64,000 bases of DNA, from NCBI GenBank assembly GCA_964432885.1, contig CAYSPG010000003.1:178411-242410 (forward strand), given 5' to 3'. Both the position numbers and the translations under genes were made by a program. Each line of letters begins with the position of its first letter. Position 1 is the stretch's first letter. This stretch comes from CAYSPG01 sp964432885. Lineage in GTDB: Bacteria; Bacteroidota; Bacteroidia; AKYH767-A; OLB10. Below, piece after piece: positions 17,359 through 25,902 of this stretch. The notes below the pieces were generated by a model. That model was not told the DNA's origin and did no database searches. It worked only from the letters and a program-made list of their open reading frames with translations.

Positions 17359-18330
17359 TTAAGTTTCCTCGTTATGCAATACCGCCACTAAAAGTATAAA
17401 GACAAACTCTTTGTAATTGCCTTTTGCTAATTGCCATGATGGCTTCACCATCTTTTGCACATGCGGTAATTGCTCTACCAGTGCATCCATTGCTTCTTTA
17501 TTTTTTTGCGATGACTTTTCAAGCAGCCATTGCAACAGTGGAGTTATTACATAAAAAACCATAAACAATACTGCAAGTGTTCGTAACAAAACATATATAA
17601 CTTGCTGTGATGAGTTTTTATTAATAAACACAAATGTAATGACGGATAAAAAAACAACAACCCAGAAAAATTTATGGGTGCGTGCTGTTTTTTTTTCTGG
17701 TAACATAGATGGAGTATTTTTATTTTCAATTTCCCTTAACCCGCTTATAATTTCAATCGAACGGGTGGCGATGGTTGTGGGAAGCTTTGCAATCCACCAA
17801 CCGATTAAAATTCCCCAAAGGGCGTAAATTAGAATGTAAACACCAACTAAGTAGAAGCTAAAGGAAAAATCAGCGTCAAGCGAAAAAATTTTTAGCACAT
17901 CAATTACCAGAGCGTCAAGAGCCTGCCAAACCGATTTTCCAAACAGGATGGTTAGCAAAATAAATTTTTGAATTGCTGATTCGGTAAGTGCAATAAAACC
18001 AAACAGTACCGAAGCCAATGCATAATTCTTTATGCTGCAATAAATAATAGCGCCAAATAAACCTTGAAATGCAACTGCAAAATACGCAGCCACTGGTGAG
18101 TGGGGGCTTACAGCTGACTTTACCAATATAACCAGTAATGTTGCCTGCATAATTTGCCTGAAACTAAATTGGCTATAGTGTGCAATTATTCCAATACATA
18201 TAGCGGCAAATCCACCAACAAAAAAACCGGTGAAAGGAATTTTAAGCGCATGCATTATACCTCCTAAAGCGCTTTCGCACAGTGCCCATAATACGGTAAG
18301 TCTAAAAACGGCAGGTGATGTTTGCACCAT
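17359..18330 (-). CDS. Polytopic membrane protein, possible ECF-transporter-like subunit
   Basis: A 323-residue integral membrane protein with roughly six N-terminal helices, a charged cytoplasmic segment (about residues 205-222) and two or three more helices, then a soluble tail. The N-terminal ESALGGIMHALKIPFTGFFV and KSAVSPHSPVAAYFAVAFQG have the look of substrate-binding subunits of energy-coupling-factor transporters or of CbiM-like proteins. The C-terminal helices could be a coupling part. I do not recognise a named family with certainty. The downstream THEP1-MobA fusion suggests a link with nucleotide or molybdenum metabolism, by inference only. Confidence 0.6.
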   Translation of the reverse strand: MVQTSPAVFRLTVLWALCESALGGIMHALKIPFTGFFVGGFAAICIGIIAHYSQFSFRQIMQATLLVILVKSAVSPHSPVAAYFAVAFQGLFGAIIYCSIKNYALASVLFGFIALTESAIQKFILLTILFGKSVWQALDALVIDVLKIFSLDADFSFSFYLVGVYILIYALWGILIGWWIAKLPTTIATRSIEIISGLREIENKNTPSMLPEKKTARTHKFFWVVVFLSVITFVFINKNSSQQVIYVLLRTLAVLFMVFYVITPLLQWLLEKSSQKNKEAMDALVEQLPHVQKMVKPSWQLAKGNYKEFVFILLVAVLHNEET

Positions 18331-18389
18331 GCTAAAGTATGGTTTTATAAACCATCAGCAACAATCTGTTTTATCTATCTTCAACTTAA

Positions 18390-18397
18390 TACTTTTG
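18390..18397 (+). promoter_or_regulatory. Promoter -7 element for the MATE transporter
   Basis: TACTTTTG matches TAnnTTTG. It lies only 9 bp before the ATG at 18406, so the transcript would have almost no leader. No clear -33 box is seen. Confidence 0.5.
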
Positions 18398-18405
18398 CGC
18401 ACTTT

Positions 18406-19728
18406 ATGCAAGTTAAAGCAACATATCAAAACATCTGGGCAATATCGTACCCTATAATGCTGGGCGCCCTGGCACAAACCGTGTTGGGTTTAACCGATAC
18501 TGCATTTCTTGCGCGCGTTGGCGAGGTTGAACTGGGTGCTTCGGCAATTGCAGGTGTATTTTATTTTGTTTTGGTAATGCTGGGCATGTCAATATCCATT
18601 GGTGCTCAAATAATGATGTCGCGCAGGGCAGGAGAAAATAACAGGCAAGGCATAGGTTTTATTTTTGATCATGCAATAATTATTTTGTTTTCGATGTCGG
18701 TAATTTTGTTTTTAATGATGCAGTTTGTGGCTCCTGCTTTTTTTAAACACATACTTAAGTCAGAGGCTATTTACCAGGCCAGCGTTACATTTATTTATTA
18801 CCGCAGCTTTGGTATTTTTTTTATTCTTCTTACCAATTGTTTTCGTTCGTTTTACACCAGCATTTCGCTTACCAAGGTAATTACCTACAATGCCATATTA
18901 CTAACATCGCTAAATATTTTTTTAGCGTATGCAATGATATTTGGTCACTTTGGCTTTAAAGCCGAAGGTATTGCGGGAGCAGGCAAGGCTTCGGCCATTG
19001 CCGAGTTATGCTCACTGGTTTACATGGTAATTTACACTGCTTTAAAAAAAGACATTAAAAGTTTTGGTTTGTTTCGTTTTAAGGGAATGCTAAAAAAAAT
19101 GTATGCCGATTTGCTTAACATTTCTTCTCCCATCTTTTTTCAAAACCTTGTTTCGATGGGTGCCTGGTTTTTGTTTTTTGTGTTTATTGAAAGCATAGGC
19201 CAGCACGAATTGGCAATATCCAATGTGGTACGTAGTGCATACATGGTTTTAATGACGCCTATATGGGGTTATTCATCAGCAACCAACAGCATGGTAAGCA
19301 ACCTGATGGGTCAAAAAAAAGAACATGAGGTGCTGGGCCTTATCCGAAAAATAGTAATAATGAGCCTGGCAACCACGGCATGTATGTTTTTAATTAACCT
19401 TATTAACTACCGTTTTATCCTTGAACTTACATCATCTGATGTGCAGTTGGTAAACCATTGCATGGCCTCGTACAACATGGTGTGGGCAGGCATGTTTATA
19501 TTTAGTGCCAGCATAGTTATGCTAATGGGAGTAAGCGGCACCGGAAAAACCAAAGTAACCATGATGATAGAGGTGTTTAATATTTTTATTTACATGGTGT
19601 ATGTTTATGTTACGGCTGTTGTTATACACACACAATTGCAAATAGTTTGGGCAGCCGAAATAATTTACTGGTTTATTATGGCCGTATGCGCTTATCTATA
19701 TTTGCGCAGTGGAAAATGGAAAACGTAG
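18406..19728 (+). CDS. MATE-family efflux transporter
   Basis: A multidrug/toxin extrusion transporter of 440 residues from the ATG at 18406. The frame extends upstream, but that part would precede the promoter-like TACTTTTG. Twelve helices are expected. Typical MATE sequences are ISYPIMLGALAQTVLGLTDTAFLARVG at the N-terminus and ASAIAGVFYFVL after it. The second half repeats the fold from about residue 235. It faces away from the membrane-protein gene at 17359 across a 75-bp divergent region. The substrate is unknown. Confidence 0.9.
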   Translation: MQVKATYQNIWAISYPIMLGALAQTVLGLTDTAFLARVGEVELGASAIAGVFYFVLVMLGMSISIGAQIMMSRRAGENNRQGIGFIFDHAIIILFSMSVILFLMMQFVAPAFFKHILKSEAIYQASVTFIYYRSFGIFFILLTNCFRSFYTSISLTKVITYNAILLTSLNIFLAYAMIFGHFGFKAEGIAGAGKASAIAELCSLVYMVIYTALKKDIKSFGLFRFKGMLKKMYADLLNISSPIFFQNLVSMGAWFLFFVFIESIGQHELAISNVVRSAYMVLMTPIWGYSSATNSMVSNLMGQKKEHEVLGLIRKIVIMSLATTACMFLINLINYRFILELTSSDVQLVNHCMASYNMVWAGMFIFSASIVMLMGVSGTGKTKVTMMIEVFNIFIYMVYVYVTAVVIHTQLQIVWAAEIIYWFIMAVCAYLYLRSGKWKT

Positions 19729-19772
19729 TTTAAATATTTTACGCTGATTCTGATTTTAATTAAAATATCAAA

Positions 19773-20096
19773 TTGAAGATAAAAGTAATTTTATGCGTAT
19801 GTGTTTTTGTGCAGGTTTTTGCAGTTATAGGCTGCAAACTGCAAAAACAAAATATACACACCTCTGTTCCCAACTTAAAACTTACACAAGTTTCGGTTTT
19901 TGATTATTCAGAACTTGCAGGATGTGGTTTTGTTTTTAAAATGGTTGATGAAAGTTTTTTAATTCCGCTTAACATGCCTGACTCGTTAAAACATCATGGC
20001 CTAAAATTGCAAATTGCATTTGAGCATAAGAATGTGGCTGGCACTTGTATGGCCGGTCCCATTATTCAACTTAACTATGCCCGGTATCACAAGTAA
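19773..20096 (+). CDS. Small lipoprotein of unknown function
   Basis: A 107-residue lipoprotein read from a TTG start at 19773, with signal MKIKVILCVCVFVQVFAVIGC (cleavage before Cys21). The mature part contains ELAGCGFVFKM, LIPLNMPDSLKHHGLKLQIAFEH and GTCMAGPIIQLNYA, a pattern of a small beta-rich domain found in Bacteroidota lipoproteins with two cysteines that may pair. Function is unknown. It is 44 bp downstream of the MATE gene and could be on the same transcript. Confidence 0.65.
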   Translation: MKIKVILCVCVFVQVFAVIGCKLQKQNIHTSVPNLKLTQVSVFDYSELAGCGFVFKMVDESFLIPLNMPDSLKHHGLKLQIAFEHKNVAGTCMAGPIIQLNYARYHK

Positions 20097-20123
20097 TTTA
20101 TTATTAACATTTTTACAGGGTGA

Positions 20124-21152
20124 CTAATTTAAATTAATTTTTTTCAAAGTTGAAATCACTTCACCAAGCATTTCATCATCAAAATCCAAATGGGTAACAA
20201 ACCTGATAAGTTGATTACCGGTTGAAAATGCTTTGATGTTTTTATCAGCTAATTGTTTTAAAAAATTTTCGGTAGTAAGTTTTTTGTTGAGTTTAAAAAC
20301 AATAATGTTTGTTTCAACCGAAAGCACATCTTCGATATAAGAAAGTGATTTTAACGTGTGTTCAATTTCTTTAGCGCGCCTGTGATCATTGCCCAATCGG
20401 GCTATGTTGTTATCAAGAGCAAAAATGCCCGCGGCAGCAATAAAACCTGCCTGCCGCATACCGCCACCAAAAACTTTGCGGAAGCGTTTTGCTTTTTTAA
20501 TATTTTGTTTTGAGGAAACCAAAACCGAACCCATAGGTGCTCCCATACCCTTGGACAAACACACCGAAATGGAATCAAACTGTTTTCCAAATTCCTGTGC
20601 TGTATTATTTTTTGCAATCAATGCATTAAATATTCTCGCACCGTCTAAGTGAAGTTTTAAAGTATTTTCATCACAAACTTTTTTTATTTTTTCAATTTCA
20701 GAAAGTTGATAACAGCTGCCACCGCCTCGGTTGCAGGTGTTTTCTAACACCACAAGTGTGGTGGTTGGAAAATGCACATTATCTGCGTTTATATTTTCTA
20801 GTACCTGTTGTGCGTTTATTCGTCCGCGGTTGCCATCCACTGTTCGCACCGACAGACCTGAGTTAAATGCCATGCCACCCCCTTCGTAAAAGTATACGTG
20901 CGAGCCCCGTTCGCATATAATTTCTTCGGCCGGCTGTGTAAGCATTTTGATGGCTATTTGATTTGTCATAGTTCCTGACGGGCAAAACAAAGCAGCCTCC
21001 ATGCTAAACAGGGATGCTGTTTTTTGTTCAAGCAGTTGTACGGTGGGGTCTTCTTCAAAAACATCATCGCCCACCTGTGCAGTCATCATGGCATGAAGCA
21101 TGTCTTTAGTAGGTTTTGTAACGGTGTCGCTGCGTAAATCAATTGTTTTCAT
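20124..21152 (-). CDS. ltaE: Low-specificity L-threonine aldolase
   Basis: A 342-residue PLP enzyme that splits threonine or allo-threonine into glycine and acetaldehyde. The PLP lysine lies in SVCLSKGMGAPMGSVL (about residues 196-211), and the preceding LHLDGARIFNA holds the aspartate that pairs with the cofactor nitrogen. The N-terminal DLRSDTVTKPTKDML is the family hallmark. The upstream region (21153-21258) holds an AT-rich inverted repeat. It lies downstream of the TIGR02757 gene. Confidence 0.93.
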   Translation of the reverse strand: MKTIDLRSDTVTKPTKDMLHAMMTAQVGDDVFEEDPTVQLLEQKTASLFSMEAALFCPSGTMTNQIAIKMLTQPAEEIICERGSHVYFYEGGGMAFNSGLSVRTVDGNRGRINAQQVLENINADNVHFPTTTLVVLENTCNRGGGSCYQLSEIEKIKKVCDENTLKLHLDGARIFNALIAKNNTAQEFGKQFDSISVCLSKGMGAPMGSVLVSSKQNIKKAKRFRKVFGGGMRQAGFIAAAGIFALDNNIARLGNDHRRAKEIEHTLKSLSYIEDVLSVETNIIVFKLNKKLTTENFLKQLADKNIKAFSTGNQLIRFVTHLDFDDEMLGEVISTLKKINLN

Positions 21153-21188
21153 TAGGATGATTTTAAAGAGTGTTAAAAGTAAATATTT

Positions 21189-21225
21189 CGAATTTCAAAT
21201 TTACTTTCATTTTAAATTTGTTTCG
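21189..21225. repeat. AT-rich inverted repeat
   Basis: CAAATTTA (21196-21203) pairs with TAAATTTG (21213-21220), and CGAA and TTCG flank the two arms. It lies between the TIGR02757 gene and the threonine aldolase gene. The stem is weak and the role is unknown. Confidence 0.4.
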
Positions 21226-21258
21226 TAATTAGCATTTTCAAGTTTCGAATTTTACTTT

Positions 21259-22023
21259 TTATTTAAACTTCTCATTCACTCCCAATCCAAACAAGGCATA
21301 GTCATATTTTACCGGATCGGTTTTGTCGAATTGCCTTAAAGTGCGGGTAAGTTCGTCTGTTGCAAGCCAGTCGTTTTGTATTCGGTTGAGCAAGCCGAAC
21401 GAGCGTGCTACTCGGCCACTGTGTATATCAAGCGGGCAATAAAGTTTTGATGGCGAAAGTTTCCATATTCCAAAGTCAACACCAGCCTTGTCTTTTCGTA
21501 CCATCCATCTCAAAAACATGTTTAACCGTTTGCATGCCGATTTTGAAAACGGATTGCTAACATGTTTTTCGGTTCGCTTTTGGTGAGGCATTTCAAAAAA
21601 CACAGTTCGGAATTCCAAAATAGAATCAATGATGTCGGAATTGTTTTTTACAAACAGATTTTCCATCCCATCATGGTTTGTATAAATATTTTTTAATGCT
21701 TGCAAAAAGTAAATACAGTCATCGCCATTAAATGTGCGGTGAGTAAATTTATTAAATGGAGATAAATCATTTTTTGTAAACGATAAAATAAAATCATGCG
21801 GAGCAAAATCCATGTATTGCATTAGAAGCCTGGCGTTTTTTAAAATTGTTTTGCGCTGGCCCCAAGCTATGGTGGCCGCAAAAAAGCCCGCTATTTCAAT
21901 ATCTTCTTTTTTAGTAAACAGGTGCGGAATGCTTATTGGATCGGATTCTATAAATGAATGTGTATTATACTGAAGGTATTTTTCTTCTAAAAAATCTTTA
22001 AGAAAATTTTTTTTCGGTTTCAA
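21259..22023 (-). CDS. TIGR02757 (DUF2400) family protein
   Basis: A 254-residue protein of a conserved bacterial family (TIGR02757/DUF2400) with no firm function. Recognisable segments are DPISIPHLFTKKEDIEIAGFFAATIAWGQRKTI near the N-terminus and KLYCPLDIHSGRVARSFGLL in the second half. The family shows distant similarity to helix-hairpin-helix DNA glycosylases, so a DNA-related role has been considered. It begins 25 bp after the O-antigen ligase gene on the same strand. Confidence 0.85.
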   Translation of the reverse strand: MKPKKNFLKDFLEEKYLQYNTHSFIESDPISIPHLFTKKEDIEIAGFFAATIAWGQRKTILKNARLLMQYMDFAPHDFILSFTKNDLSPFNKFTHRTFNGDDCIYFLQALKNIYTNHDGMENLFVKNNSDIIDSILEFRTVFFEMPHQKRTEKHVSNPFSKSACKRLNMFLRWMVRKDKAGVDFGIWKLSPSKLYCPLDIHSGRVARSFGLLNRIQNDWLATDELTRTLRQFDKTDPVKYDYALFGLGVNEKFK

Positions 22024-22048
22024 TCAGTAAAACAGGTTTCAGAAAAAG

Positions 22049-23485
22049 CTACGTATTAATCTTAGCAGTTTCTTTTTTCTCAGCATAAATATCCATCACT
22101 ACCAATGCGGCAATAAATCCCCAAAACGGAACCGATGCTTTATCGGTATCTAAAAAGTTATTTAAAAAACCATGAATCCAATACGTGATAAGTCCAAGCA
22201 ATAAACTGCCGGCAAGCAGGCGGGTGTAACGCGATTTGCTGTTTACAACTACACGCGAGCCACGGTAAATGGCGCATGCGCTAAGCGCAATAAAAATTAA
22301 CATGCCGGGTAAACCCGATTCGCAAAGCGGGCCCAAATATTCGCTATGTGCATTGCCCTTATCACCTGCATTGGTGCTTATGTACGATTTTTCGCGCTCA
22401 AGCTGGTAAGCACCGTACTGAAACTGGTAGGTGCCAGGCCCCCATCCAAAAATAGGTTTGTCTTTAAACATACGCCATGCACAACTCCACCTGTTTAACC
22501 GCTCCACATTTGATGCATCCGTTTTTATGTTGGTAATGGATTTTAAATGGTCGCGGTAATCGGTACTTGAATATTCTTTGGTTTTTTCAAACTTATATAG
22601 CACTGTTGATTCAAAAACAAAATAGGCAATAATAACACCTGCAATGCTACACAGTACAACCCATGTGCGAACCCTCAATACAAAAACAAATACGCATACC
22701 ACTGCAGTGGCAATACCAAGCCATGCTGCACGTGTGTACGAAAACACAATGGCAACAATGGTAAGTATGCTTATTAAAATTGCAAACAGCCTGTTCATTG
22801 TGCTGGCGCTTTTATTAAACCCCAGAGTAATAACTACAGGTAAAAACAAAGCAAGTACTGCTGCATAGGCTGTATGATCGTTATAAAATGGAACCATTAC
22901 CCAATGGGCTGCCTGCTCTGTCCAATCATTAATGGCGTGATTGATGAGGGTATAAATAATAGTAACCACCATCCCGACAAGGTACAGCCAAATAAAGTGG
23001 TAAATGTTTCGTTCTTTTTTAAAAATATTAAATGCCAGAAAATAAAACAGCGCAACAAACCACAGTTGTGAAACAAACCTTTTTATAGAAACCAAAAACA
23101 TGCTGCTGGTAAAAGATGTAATAAGCAACCATGCAAGGTGAACTACAATTAAAACGGTAACAGGATGCTTAAATAACTTTGCATCATAACTGCCCTCGTA
23201 AAAACTGTTTAGCAAATACAACACCATCATAATAAAAAACAAAGGCTCGGTGGGCAGGCTTAGTCCAATGCCTAAATCGGTTTTGCTTAAATTGATGGCC
23301 AGCGGTGTGCAAAACGCAGTAAATAAAAACAGTTTGTCTAATCGGTAAATGGCGGCATAAGCCAGCAACAAAACAGCAGGAAGCAACAGTATCCAATAAA
23401 ATTCTGTTATCAGGCCTGTAATTGCAACGCATACATACATTGCAATGGTGGCATACAGCCACCTTATGTTTAGGGTGCGCTGCAT
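22049..23485 (-). CDS. O-antigen ligase/polymerase family membrane protein (Wzy_C)
   Basis: A 478-residue polytopic membrane protein with about eleven helices and one large periplasmic loop. The loop has the Wzy/WaaL features RWSCAWRMFKDKPIFGWGPG and NAHSEYLGPLCESGLPG (about residues 330-395). It would polymerise or ligate polysaccharide repeat units on the periplasmic side. The Wzz-like gene lies 9 bp upstream, so both belong to a surface-polysaccharide unit. Whether it is polymerase or ligase cannot be told from sequence alone. Confidence 0.85.
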   Translation of the reverse strand: MQRTLNIRWLYATIAMYVCVAITGLITEFYWILLLPAVLLLAYAAIYRLDKLFLFTAFCTPLAINLSKTDLGIGLSLPTEPLFFIMMVLYLLNSFYEGSYDAKLFKHPVTVLIVVHLAWLLITSFTSSMFLVSIKRFVSQLWFVALFYFLAFNIFKKERNIYHFIWLYLVGMVVTIIYTLINHAINDWTEQAAHWVMVPFYNDHTAYAAVLALFLPVVITLGFNKSASTMNRLFAILISILTIVAIVFSYTRAAWLGIATAVVCVFVFVLRVRTWVVLCSIAGVIIAYFVFESTVLYKFEKTKEYSSTDYRDHLKSITNIKTDASNVERLNRWSCAWRMFKDKPIFGWGPGTYQFQYGAYQLEREKSYISTNAGDKGNAHSEYLGPLCESGLPGMLIFIALSACAIYRGSRVVVNSKSRYTRLLAGSLLLGLITYWIHGFLNNFLDTDKASVPFWGFIAALVVMDIYAEKKETAKINT

Positions 23486-23494
23486 TAAAACCTG

Positions 23495-24472
23495 CTAAAC
23501 TTTTGGAGTATTTGTTTTATGGTAATTTTCGTAAACTACAATGGAGATAAATGACAGAAAAACAACCGAAGCGGTAAACATTAAAACGATAAGCCAGCGC
23601 ACAGGGTATGCTTTCTTATCGGGTACTTCGGGCATGGTAACCACATTGCTGTACGAAACCTCTTTTATCAAATCTTTTTTGGCATTCTCAACATATTGCT
23701 TGTAATCGTTATATACCTGGCGGGTACGGTTTATGTGTTCATTTAGTGTTACGAATTCACCACCGTGCTCTGCAAAATTTTTCCATGCCTCATCTAATTT
23801 TGAATTTCCATTGCCTGTTTTACCTGTAGTTATTCCTTTGTAATACTCGCGCGAAAGCGAGCGGGTTTGTTGAGCAAAGTCAAAAATTCCAGTTTTGATA
23901 CGAAGCTCTTTTAATGCATTATCAAGCGAGTCGAGTTCTTTTGACTTGGCATCAAACTGTCCCTGAGCTACTACCAAAAGCTCACCCATTATTTTGCGAT
24001 ATAGCTTTCGCTGAAGTCTGTCGGCTTTGGCAATTATTGAGTCGGCAATTTGTTTTGCCACCAATGTGTCTGAATCTATCACCTCTAACTTTATCGATTC
24101 GTAATCGGTTTTGTTTACTGTTATGTTCGAAGTCATTTGTTTAAACAGCTCGGTGCGTGATGCTTTACCTGTAGAATCTATTTTATAATGCTTGTACAGA
24201 TGAAAATCTTCAGCAATTTCTTTTTTAATTTCATCTGACTCGTAAAGTTGTAATAGCTGCTCGGTTTCGCTTTCGGTAGAATACACCCTTAAATTAATAG
24301 GATACACAATGGCTGTTGATTTATACATAGGTGTAATAAAAAACGGCATTGAAAATACTACGGATAAAACAATAGAAATAAGTCCAATATAAAGCAATTG
24401 TTTCTTCCATTTTTTTATTACTGCAATTAAGCCAAGTGATGCAAACTGACCGGTATTTTGTGTTGAAGTCAT
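23495..24472 (-). CDS. Wzz-like chain-length determinant protein
   Basis: A 325-residue inner-membrane protein with one helix near the N-terminus (about 27-49), a long periplasmic part with coiled-coil character (about 150-275), and a second helix at about 293-315. This topology and the MPFFITPMYKSTAIVYP segment after helix one are those of Wzz chain-length regulators. There is no cytoplasmic tyrosine-kinase domain. It precedes the O-antigen ligase gene with a 9-bp gap. Confidence 0.82.
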   Translation of the reverse strand: MTSTQNTGQFASLGLIAVIKKWKKQLLYIGLISIVLSVVFSMPFFITPMYKSTAIVYPINLRVYSTESETEQLLQLYESDEIKKEIAEDFHLYKHYKIDSTGKASRTELFKQMTSNITVNKTDYESIKLEVIDSDTLVAKQIADSIIAKADRLQRKLYRKIMGELLVVAQGQFDAKSKELDSLDNALKELRIKTGIFDFAQQTRSLSREYYKGITTGKTGNGNSKLDEAWKNFAEHGGEFVTLNEHINRTRQVYNDYKQYVENAKKDLIKEVSYSNVVTMPEVPDKKAYPVRWLIVLMFTASVVFLSFISIVVYENYHKTNTPKV

Positions 24473-24673
24473 CTTATTAAAAATTGAGGCGCAAATGTAA
24501 GAGAAATGATGTTTGGAGAAGTGAGAGAGAAAGGTTGTTTATGGTGTGCATTTTGAGTTTACAGTTTAAAAGGTGGTTGCCAAAACCAATTCATCACTTG
24601 CCACTCACAATTCATACTTTTTTTCGTTAATAATTTCTAAAAAGTTTAAACCCATCGGTTTGCCCCAACATTT

Positions 24674-24681
24674 TATATTTG
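24674..24681 (+). promoter_or_regulatory. Promoter -7 element of dnaN
   Basis: TATATTTG matches the Bacteroidota -7 consensus, 55 bp before the dnaN start. A TTTG at 24659-24662 is too close to act as -33, so the upstream part is uncertain. The 263-bp divergent region 24473-24735 holds nothing else that I can support. Confidence 0.5.
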
Positions 24682-24735
24682 CCCCCCAACCCAATCACAA
24701 CTTTAAACGTCAAATCTTAAACTTTAAATTTAAAT

Positions 24736-25857
24736 ATGAAACTAATTGTTTCCAGCACCCTGTTACAAAAGCACTTACAGTCAATAAGCGGAGTTTTGGC
24801 TTCCAACTCTCCTCTTCCTATACTGGATAACTTTTTGTTTGACCTAAACCTTACCGAGCTAACGATTTCGGCATCCGATCTTGAAACTACTATTACCACC
24901 AGGCTAAAAGTAGAATCGAAAGATAAAGGCCGCGTGGCCATACCCGGCAGGCTACTGCTTGAAACCTTAAAAACATTTAATGAGCAGCCATTATCGTTTA
25001 ATATCAATGATAAAAATCATTTGGTTGAGATAAGTTCGGATTATGGAAAGTATAAAGTAAACGGGCAAAATGGTGAAGATTTTCCCCGCATACCCAAGGT
25101 GGATAAAAGTAGTCATGCCGAAATAAATTCGGATGTGCTTATGCAGGCCATAAGCAAAACATTGTTTGCTACCGGTAATGATGACTTGCGCCCGGTAATG
25201 TCGGGTGTTTTTTGCCAGTTAAGTTCTGATAATACCACCTTTGTAGCCACTGATGCGCACAGGCTTGTTCGCTACCGCAGAACGGACGTTAAGTCAAAAA
25301 ATGCCTCATCGTTTATACTTCCTAAAAAGCCGCTTACTCTTCTGAAAAACATTTTGCCCCAGGAGGAAACCAAAGTGAAAATTGATTACAACGAAGCCAA
25401 TGCTTTTTTTACATTTGATAGTTACGAACTTATTTGCCGTCTTATTGATGGCCGCTATCCAAATTACGAAGCGGTAATTCCTGTTGATAACCCCAATGTA
25501 CTTACAATAGACCGTGTGGCATTTTTAAATTCAATAAAACGTGTTTCAATATTCTCTAACAAAACTACTTATCAGGTTAAGCTAAGCATTAAAGGTAGCG
25601 AACTTTCGGTATCTGCCGAGGATGTTGACTTTGCCAACGAAGCCAATGAACGCCTAACTTGTGCGTATGACGGCAGTGATTTGGAAATTGCATTTAACGC
25701 GCGTTTTTTGGCAGATATGCTTAGCAATTTAGATACAGAAGAAGTAATGGTACACATGTCGTTGCCTAACAGAGCCGGCATTTTAACACCCGGTAAAGGT
25801 CACGAAACCGCTAACGAAAACATACTTATGCTGGTAATGCCTGTAATGATGGGGTAA
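24736..25857 (+). CDS. dnaN: DNA polymerase III beta subunit (sliding clamp)
   Basis: A 373-residue processivity clamp with three homologous domains. The N-terminus KLIVSSTLLQKHLQSISGVL and the segments NSPLPILDNFLFDL, RPVMSGVFCQL and FVATDAHRLVRYRR are classical, as is the end ENILMLVMPVMM. It forms a ring dimer around DNA and binds polymerase and repair proteins. It stands alone here, not next to dnaA or recF. Confidence 0.96.
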   Translation: MKLIVSSTLLQKHLQSISGVLASNSPLPILDNFLFDLNLTELTISASDLETTITTRLKVESKDKGRVAIPGRLLLETLKTFNEQPLSFNINDKNHLVEISSDYGKYKVNGQNGEDFPRIPKVDKSSHAEINSDVLMQAISKTLFATGNDDLRPVMSGVFCQLSSDNTTFVATDAHRLVRYRRTDVKSKNASSFILPKKPLTLLKNILPQEETKVKIDYNEANAFFTFDSYELICRLIDGRYPNYEAVIPVDNPNVLTIDRVAFLNSIKRVSIFSNKTTYQVKLSIKGSELSVSAEDVDFANEANERLTCAYDGSDLEIAFNARFLADMLSNLDTEEVMVHMSLPNRAGILTPGKGHETANENILMLVMPVMMG

Positions 25858-25902
25858 ATAATTAGGCGCAAGGATTCTGCCTGATGCTAAATAAAAAAGA
25901 AT

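Noticed and set aside
25865..25885. Possible terminator after dnaN (AGGC...GCCT)
   Set aside because: Stem of only 4-5 bp with no T tract.
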